The position numbers and the translations under genes are program-made. A stretch of 64,000 bases of DNA from Trichobilharzia szidati (lineage: Eukaryota; Platyhelminthes; Trematoda; Strigeidida; Schistosomatidae), in NCBI GenBank assembly GCA_944472155.2, contig OX235279.1, forward strand, positions 57,261,564 through 57,325,563. The letters are read 5' to 3'. Shown here piece by piece: positions 56,641 through 64,000 of this stretch. The notes beneath the pieces are model-generated. The model saw nothing but the letters and a program-made list of their open reading frames with translations, had not been told where the DNA came from and did no database searches. Each line of letters starts with the position of its first letter. Positions within the stretch are counted from its first letter, which is position 1.

Positions 56641-57059
56641 AAGAATGCCAAATTAACTATTAAAAAGTGACTTTTAGTAGTGTGTAGAAGTATTTCAATG
56701 CCACCCGTGGTGTAATGGACAAACTGTTCGAGAAGTCCTTCCTGGACAATCGTTTTATAAAATTTATTTTTATTTAGACTTTTCAAGTAAACTTGTAACT
56801 TCCATACTTATTTCTCTTAGACTGCATATTAATATTTTGACATTTGGATCTCACATTTTAATTCTGACTTTTATTATTTGCATGCGCGAGCCTTGGAAAA
56901 AGAGAGTAGCAGTTTTTGCGTTGTGAAATGACCTCTGCTCTTGTTTTGTATATCTCCTCAGAAGCTTTTTGGTTTACTTGAACTGATTTAATAAAGTTAA
57001 TGATTGCTTTTTGTTCACTTTTGTGGCCAGAATGCCACTTTGAGGTGGATGATATGATG

Positions 57060-58560
57060 CAACCTAAGGTTTACACTTGCTTATCACTATCGGCCTATAT
57101 GAGATGTATTATGCCATCATCACCAGCCCGTTGAAATTCATCGTCCAGGAGACTGCAAGACTTCTCGTTTTCAAGGAGTTGACAAAAAATTCAGATGAGG
57201 AAAAAATGGACGCATCCGAAACAGTTGCCAGGAATTATGATCGTGAAGTAAGTCATAAGTCTGAGACAGAACTGCACCCTGAAGCACTTAACACAAATGA
57301 GGCACAGGTGCCAGAAGCTCTGAAACGATACGCAAAAAGGCGTGTAAATCTAAGAGAGAAAGTAGTGCCAGTATTATAAGACCATCTGATGAAACTGCCT
57401 TCACAAAGCGCAACATATCTAGTGAAAGGATGGCTTCTAGTTATGGTGAGAGCAAACTGGAAGAAACTAACTGCTTTGGATCAATGCCAAAAAGCTGGAA
57501 GCTGAAAAACTCCAGGAAAGAGAAAACTACTGGTTTTAGTAACGAGGTCTCAACAGCCATAAATACTAACGCGATTGTGAAATCTTCGGACTCTAATTAC
57601 AGTGTTAGTATTTGCAACTTAGAGGAATCGAAATAGGTAGATCCACCCGTTCAACATGCTGATGATCTCGAGGCAGTTTGCTCCATTATTAGTGAAATAT
57701 CTCCCAAAAAAACTAGTGTTCATATCAGAAAGGTCATCAAGGTTGGTGAACTAAATGCCGATTCTACGGAAAGTTCTCGACGATTACTAAAGATATTACT
57801 GTAGTACAAGATGGAAAAGAGCATCATTGGCAATAAGACGTTTAAGATTAAGGATAAAAAGTTGGTAAAAGACGTGATTGGTCGTTAGAAGATAGAATTG
57901 AAAGAAGAGAAGCCCGGCGAGAAAAAGAGGAAATGGACCTTACCCTATTGGGTTTTTGAGTAGTGACACCTTGGGAACCTGTGTTTCCCAGACCTCTGTT
58001 CGTAAGTCGAATAAACACGTGGGTGTTCCATTATGCCATATGAGCGCGTGTGGTCTAAGGAATAAGCTCAGTGAATCAGGAGTATTATCTGAAAGAACAA
58101 AACCTGATGTGATCATTATCACGGAAACATGGTTGTTATTGGATATAGACTTAACTCCACTCATACCTGAGTACACCTGCATTACAGCAGATAGAGTAAT
58201 TAGTAGAAAAGGTTGTCGGGTTGCCTTTTACATATGAGATGACAGAGGAATTAGGTCAGCGTTGTCAGAAGTGCACGATGGTGGCATTAGTAAAGTCGCA
58301 AGCTGTGTCATTAACTTCAACAAGGACACTGTGACGAATGAGATTATTTATAGATGTCCTACCAGGCAGGCTGATGATTTCGTTATAAATCACCTGAGGG
58401 CATGAAGTAGTAGAAAAGGGTGTCTTATAGTAGGTGACTTTAATGCCCCATATTTTAATTGAGAGAAATCGCCATCCACTAGTAAGTATACCTGTTTCAA
58501 AAGAGAGCTAACAACGACAGTGCTCGAATGTGCACTTGTGCAGCATATTCCACTTTTCAC
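57060..58560 (+). pseudogene. Decayed LINE: ORF1-like part and endonuclease
   Basis: Upstream, charged frames (57077-57379 and 57430-57636) and then VCSIISEISPKKTSVHIRK, ESSRRLLKILL and FKIKDKKLVKD resemble the ORF1 region of CR1/Jockey-type LINEs. From 57956 the endonuclease starts: ACGLRNKLSESGVL, KPDVIIITETWLLLD, EYTCITADRVISRKGC and VAFYI. After further shifts come KGCLIVGDFNAP (the GDFN catalytic motif) and YTCFKRELTTTVLE. The element fades near 58560, and no RT is seen. In intact LINEs this apurinic-type nuclease nicks the target for reverse transcription. The exact clade is uncertain. Confidence 0.65.
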
Positions 58561-60334
58561 CATCATCAATTGAATAACATCATTCCGATCTTGAGACATA
58601 GTCAAGTCTTCCGTACTAGGAGTGGAAATGTCAATAGATGCTGAACATTTCGGTCCAATAAAATCAATCAACTGAAGGTGCAAATTAAATTGAACAATCT
58701 GCCAGCTTCATCTAGAGTTTTTTTTAAGATGTATGTTTGCTCTGTTTTCAAAAGTTATTGTCAGATTTGAAGAATATCTCAAAGACCTTCTGAATATTGT
58801 GGTTAATGGTTCATCACAAGAGTTAATTTCATTCATTTTCTTTCGCATCGATTTCTCAGATCTCCATGTTTTACTGACTATGTTTTCAAGGTTAGTACAA
58901 ATTGGAAATACAAACATAGTAGCAGTTTGCTCTGTTAACTTTTTATGATAAAAAGTTCAATTGCTTCATTTTTTAAATGTTAGTAATAAGCGAAGACGAC
59001 TGAATGGACAAGCACATACAACTGATAAATTGTAGTGCATTTTCTCCCAGATCTAAATTATCCGTCGTCTTTTCACTATTCAGATCACATGAAAACTCGT
59101 AACACTAAATTTATGAATAATTGAACTGAGTGTAGATGTACCAGAGACTACTCTTTGTAAATGTTTAGGATTGTATGTGGTCCTACCTCATAAATTTATT
59201 ACAAAACCTCGCCGTTAAGTACATCTAAGTCGTTTAATCGTCATGAAAACAGCAGCCCAATAACGAGTTTTTCCATTTAGTCATTTGTATCGGGGCAGTA
59301 ATCAGTTTAACCTAGTTTTGGCATAGTTGATTAACTTTGAATTTTTGAAACGTTAGTTTTCGGAAACTGATTTGTTTACCATAAACAATGATTATCTGGA
59401 TGACTGATTGCTTTCGTAAGCTTCGTTTGATAACTGAATAACAGGTAAATTCTGTCCTACAGACATAGAATACTTTTTTGCCTTATTATTATACGGCGTA
59501 GATTCTGTCCTTGTTTTCAGTCTTTCTGTACCTTCAATGAACTCTGTTGTGGCCCGGATTTATAGGCTTTTTTTAACCTTTGTAGGAACCTGGAATGTTT
59601 TGTTATATGATGGTTTGCGTAATTCGTATGTGGACTGTGAATGCTCACTTCACTTAATTGAAAACCAGTTTTCATCGTTTTACAAATCTTTTTTAGTTAT
59701 CTCTCATTCGTTGGTATACTTCATTCTAACCCTAGTAGAATGATTGACTTTCTGTTTTAAAAGATGTCATTATCAAACGTTAGCTTGCATTACGATTGTT
59801 AGTTGCGAAAATTTTCAAGTTTCTCTTAGAAAAACTGACATCGTAATTTCCCAAACGTGAAGACAACAGAAGTGTTGAGTCACGACATCTGATTATAGTT
59901 TGCCATTCCTTAGACATTTTGTTTCAATAATTAATCTTGTGATAGTGAGGTGTTCACCATCAAAATAGTTAACTTTAGAGTTGACGTTCGCCATTCCTTA
60001 CACATTTACATAAGAGGTCGCATAATTTCTATCAATAGTACACCTTATAGATGTATCAAAAAGGACTCAGTTGTCTCACTTAACATTTGAGCTGTTATAA
60101 ATATAATGTAACATAATACGTAGTATTTAGTGGGTAGGTTTTTTCGCGTTTCAGTTATCTTGTTAACGGCCTGCTGGTGATTCATCAAATTACTGTTCTG
60201 TTTAAATTACTTTGCTTCTCGTGTTTATTTGTAAGAAAACTAGTAGCCATTAGTAGTCAGAGGCCTCCTTATTTCAGAAAGACGTTGAACCTGATTGGTA
60301 TATTTGAAGAGATTAGTATTTGAATTTAATGTAT

Positions 60335-60360
60335 ACTACTACTACTACTACTACTACTAC
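60335..60360. repeat. (ACT)n microsatellite
   Basis: Almost nine uninterrupted ACT units. Confidence 0.95.
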
Positions 60361-60765
60361 CCGATTCGCCTTATTCACTGAATAACGTGAGATGAAAACA
60401 GACACGAAATTAGTACATTTACATATCATAACAACTAATTCATCCGGGTTGAGTATATAACACAGTCAGATATTATGTGAGATATAAATCAAGTATTGTT
60501 TGAACAGAAAACGCATTCTAAATTATCTACTTTCATATGACTTTAACTAACTGGTCTATGACTCTATTAAATAAGGAGAACTGAATAAATTTTATCAAAC
60601 AAACAAAAACAGAAATTTATTATTTCGTTCGCTGTGGCAATCACCCTTTGAGATTGAAAAAACCTGTGGTATTTTATCTACTGACTAAGAAAGCATATAA
60701 TGAAGTAAAGTATTAAATAAAAACGTTTCACAAGGAAACTGATTCTTTTGATAGCTAAAACCACT

Positions 60766-60789
60766 TATTTTATTTATTTATTTATTTAA
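60766..60789. repeat. (TTTA)n microsatellite
   Basis: Tandem TTTA units, slightly imperfect at the ends. Confidence 0.9.
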
Positions 60790-63700
60790 GGCTTTCTTTC
60801 TCTACACTTTCTGACGAAATCAAATGGACTCTAAAAACACCATCAACCTAAAACAACACCAGTTGTACTTTTGAATCATTTAAAGTTTTCAAGACAATAT
60901 CAGAAGACATTCTTCTTTCAGCAACTTATAACTCAGTATTACTTGTCTGCCTACGAATCTTCATTATCTTATAGAAAAGCGCTGACTGAAAATCAGTTTT
61001 CTTTTCTTAAACTTACAAGAGGCACGAAACTACAGGAAACCTGAAGATATTGCAAAGTGCTTTATTCCTCGTTTGACATTTAACAGCACGAGGCACAAAA
61101 TGTTTAAAATAGGTTTAAACAGATGGTCCCCGTTTATCGTGACTTTGTAAGGATTATTCAACTGCTGCATCAAGATTCAATAGGAAATGTCTGTTTGAAA
61201 TGATCCCCAGTGACTTAGAATGAGAAATTTACTAAATTGTACACGGCGATAAGTGTGATTAAAAATCCACAGCATAAAATCTCTGCTTTCTCAGTGATTG
61301 AAAACTTAGGTTATGAGGGAATATGGATATACTTCTGTGAGTGGCAAGATAGCGAGAAAGCTGTCACTTCAATTATGATAAAAATGTTCCCTAAAGGCAT
61401 TCAATATCTACATTGGAAAAATGCGTGATAAAATACAGAGTTTAAGTAGAGCATTACCTTGTCATTTATTCCACCATAACATTCTCCTACCAGATCGGAA
61501 TTGCAGTATCAAAAATCTTTGATTAACATATATGCTGAGTATTCAAAATGAAAAAGTCGAAATATACTCGTGCATTTTGTTAGTATATGATCAATAAATG
61601 GGACAGAATACAAAACTACTCAACAGACTGTGAACAATCACATATCTCTCTCCTAATTTTTGCATCAACACTGTCAAAAATATTATTCTGATGTCACTTG
61701 CTATAACAATTCATGACAAAACTATGGCAATCAACCCCCTTAACAATAAATCATAAAAACCAATTAGAAACTGATATTGCAATCATCGGAACCTTTTATA
61801 TTAATAGATATGTCATTACAATAAATAACAGCAATAATGTTTTACATTAAGTCCACATACAGGAAGTAATGATGCAAAACAAATATATCTGTTATGAAGG
61901 AAAAACTTTACATTTCCATTACCATTCCATTTAATGCATTTCGTTAAAGTAAGAATAATATGCAGTAAGCAAAACACGAATCTTCAAAGAATAGGGAGAA
62001 GGCATTTCCTCTTGTATTTGTGCTTGATTATTAACAACGACAAAAAGGGAGATAAGGTTGATTAGGCAGAGGGAGTTTTCCGAAAATGTATTAAGTTTGT
62101 AGGTATACAGTGGGAAACGGAAAGCTTATTAGTGAAAAACTAAAACATCTACCACTCATTGGCTTCACTTAACGAAAAGCCTTTCTGACTGAAGAAAAAA
62201 AGTCGGTATGCAAGTTTAAAGTGAAAAAATCACTGTTAAAATGCTGAATAATAAGTGAAGAATATTATTTTCCATCGCCTTTCGTAACAACAACTGTATA
62301 ACCATCTTATTTAAAGAATAACTGTGTGTTAGCAACAGAAATATTTTTCATAACATAGAATCCTGAAGAAAAAGATACCTATAGTTTTATATTAGAAGAG
62401 CACAATTAAATTGTTACCGTCACATGAATTAAAAAATGTGCATACGATAAAACCAACAGAAAAATGAAGTTCTTCATGTGAAATCTCAGGCAGTTTCGTC
62501 TGAAGGCAAGGATAGGCATTTACTATTATATATCCATTGTTGCTTATGATCACTTACTACGTACAAAATAGAAAATTCAGTGTTGCATCAATGCGTATTA
62601 CAATATGCACAGAGATAATACATCTTTTTGAAGAGAAAATTTTTGACTGCTTTAGCCTAACGATCCACTGCTGTAAAAAAGTATTGTCATTCTGCACCTA
62701 TCCTTACATAAGTTCGGTTATACAGGTGTAGAACTTGGAGAAGTTTATAAAAGAAAGTTATTCATTTAATAATGTGTACTCCTAATAACGAAGATTTTAC
62801 CGAAAGTACAGATTTGTTAGTTTAATTTTCCACCTAGTAAGCATGAATCTATAACAGCCCTTCAAACTGTAAGCAGAAAAGCTATTATAAACCTCACCGT
62901 CTATAATCCCGAAAATCCTAAATATATTGATCAGAAATATTCCTATGTGCCTGTTCTAACACCATTATTTATTTTTCCATTTGCTGTTTCAGTATTTTTT
63001 ATAGAATAAAAAAGTATATTGACACACTTGTGTTAGAAAAAATAATACAAGTAAAAATAAACTGCGAAATTCTCACTTTTCTTCCCAATGATAATTGTGT
63101 TCTAATAGTAGTTTCTAACGTTAACAATTCATATGTCGCCCAGCCTTATCAGTAGGTTCATGTGTGCAAAAGTACACTTTTATTACCCTTTAGTTGATAA
63201 ATTTGTAAACAAGGCTTATCTACCTCTATACATCAATTTTTTTCATGTATTTCATCAAAACTCGCAGACGGAAATGGTGAAGTTCGCAGCCAAGGAAAGT
63301 GTTTTTTGGTTTGAAAGAAACAGCAGTCAACTAAACTTCTATAAATGAAAAAAATTAATTATGCTTGTTCTAGCAAGCTAAAAGGAAAGAAGAATCCTCC
63401 ACTTGAGTTATCACGTCAACTCCATATGACTTCACCTTTGTTTACCAATACTCAGATAACTGAATGAATAATTTATGACCTACTAGCTCAAACTCCACTG
63501 ACATTTTTACATATTAATGTTAATATTATTACTAGCAGTGGTGTTCGCTCAGGTATAATTAAAATAACTTAGGTAATAATATTTCTCAAGATGAAACAGA
63601 TTACCTTCATTCGCTTTCAAATTCTAGGTGAACTACGAAAACTAAATAGATCTTTCTCCTCACCACAATAATCGTCTTTCAAAAATACCAACGACCACAG

Positions 63701-64000
63701 TGAACCTATGTAGTTTTGAAAGTGCTGGTACTTCCTCTTTATAGGGGGTTATAGTATGACATCTGCATTTTTAAGAAGCATGGTGAATGTCGTGAAGTCA
63801 TCCTAAAACAATCTAATACCGTAAACTGTTGTGAATTGTACAGGAGTTATTTCGGATCTAATTTTGTTTAAAACTATGTATTTCCAATTTGTGTATACTC
63901 GAATAATTCTATACATTCTTATAAAGCTGAAAGAATATGTTAATCCATATAGTGATAAATTAATATTGGATGAGAAAATATTATTTAAAAGACTATAAGA

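Larger units (their letters stand above)
58700..64000. other. AT-rich non-coding stretch
   Basis: Holds (ACT)n at 60335-60360 and (TTTA)n at 60766-60789. No protein, RNA or transposon similarity was recognised over 5 kb. Confidence 0.4.

Noticed and set aside
56696..56760. tRNA-like GTGGTGTAATGGAC
   Set aside because: Only a box A resemblance. No T-arm or repeat context.
1..64000. CRISPR arrays, bacterial defence systems, operons or phage genes
   Set aside because: No spaced direct repeats, no prokaryotic gene structure and no such protein motifs. All coding remnants are animal retroelements.

Overview
The window is AT-rich animal DNA with no operons, no Shine-Dalgarno-led genes and no intact host gene that I can prove. 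The mix of repeats points to a blood fluke (Schistosoma or a close relative). It holds RTE-clade LINEs of the SR2 type, many Penelope-like elements (PLEs) with GIY-YIG endonuclease domains, a Ty3/Gypsy LTR retrotransposon, tRNA-headed SINEs, and a SINE resembling the hammerhead-bearing Sm-alpha family of S. mansoni. The species cannot be named from this sequence alone.

Layout. 1-9.4 kb: AT-rich non-coding DNA with a PLE fragment (3.0-3.5 kb), one Sm-alpha-like SINE (5.5-5.9 kb), an RTE tail (6.5-6.8 kb) and two PLE fragments (7.65-8.8 kb). 9.4-10.5 kb: a solo LTR-like sequence and the first of three near-identical dead RTE 3' ends. 13.2-18.1 kb: a PLE cluster, including a 321-codon open GIY-YIG frame behind a broken RT, plus a tRNA-headed SINE. 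21.5-25.2 kb: another SINE, a 279-bp perfect-arm palindrome made of two PLE 3' ends, and a PLE fragment. 25.2-27.8 kb: the longest RTE copy. 28.3-31.4 kb: a PLE with two frameshifts, then a LINE 3' end. 31.8-32.1 kb: a possible host terminal exon and an antisense small secreted-type ORF. 33-35.6 kb: three SINEs and a PLE inverted repeat. 38.5-44.6 kb: a nested block of PLE, RTE 3' end and a complete LTR element with a SINE in its gag. 47.3-56.6 kb: scattered RTE, SINE and PLE pieces. 57-58.6 kb: a decayed LINE with ORF1 and endonuclease parts. 58.7-64 kb: AT-rich DNA with microsatellites and nothing recognised.

How the parts relate. All recognisable coding capacity belongs to retroelements, and nearly every copy is broken. 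One SINE type ends in a sequence matching the 3' end of the local RTE LINEs, which suggests it was mobilised by RTE reverse transcriptase. Two unrelated groups, the Sm-alpha-like SINE and the PLEs, carry foldable hammerhead ribozyme candidates. PLE insertions repeatedly take an inverted, 3'-end-duplicated form. The RTE 3' ends and the LTR pair are nearly identical between copies although the proteins they encode are dead, so already-defective templates were copied in trans, or else the identity reflects gene conversion or assembly.
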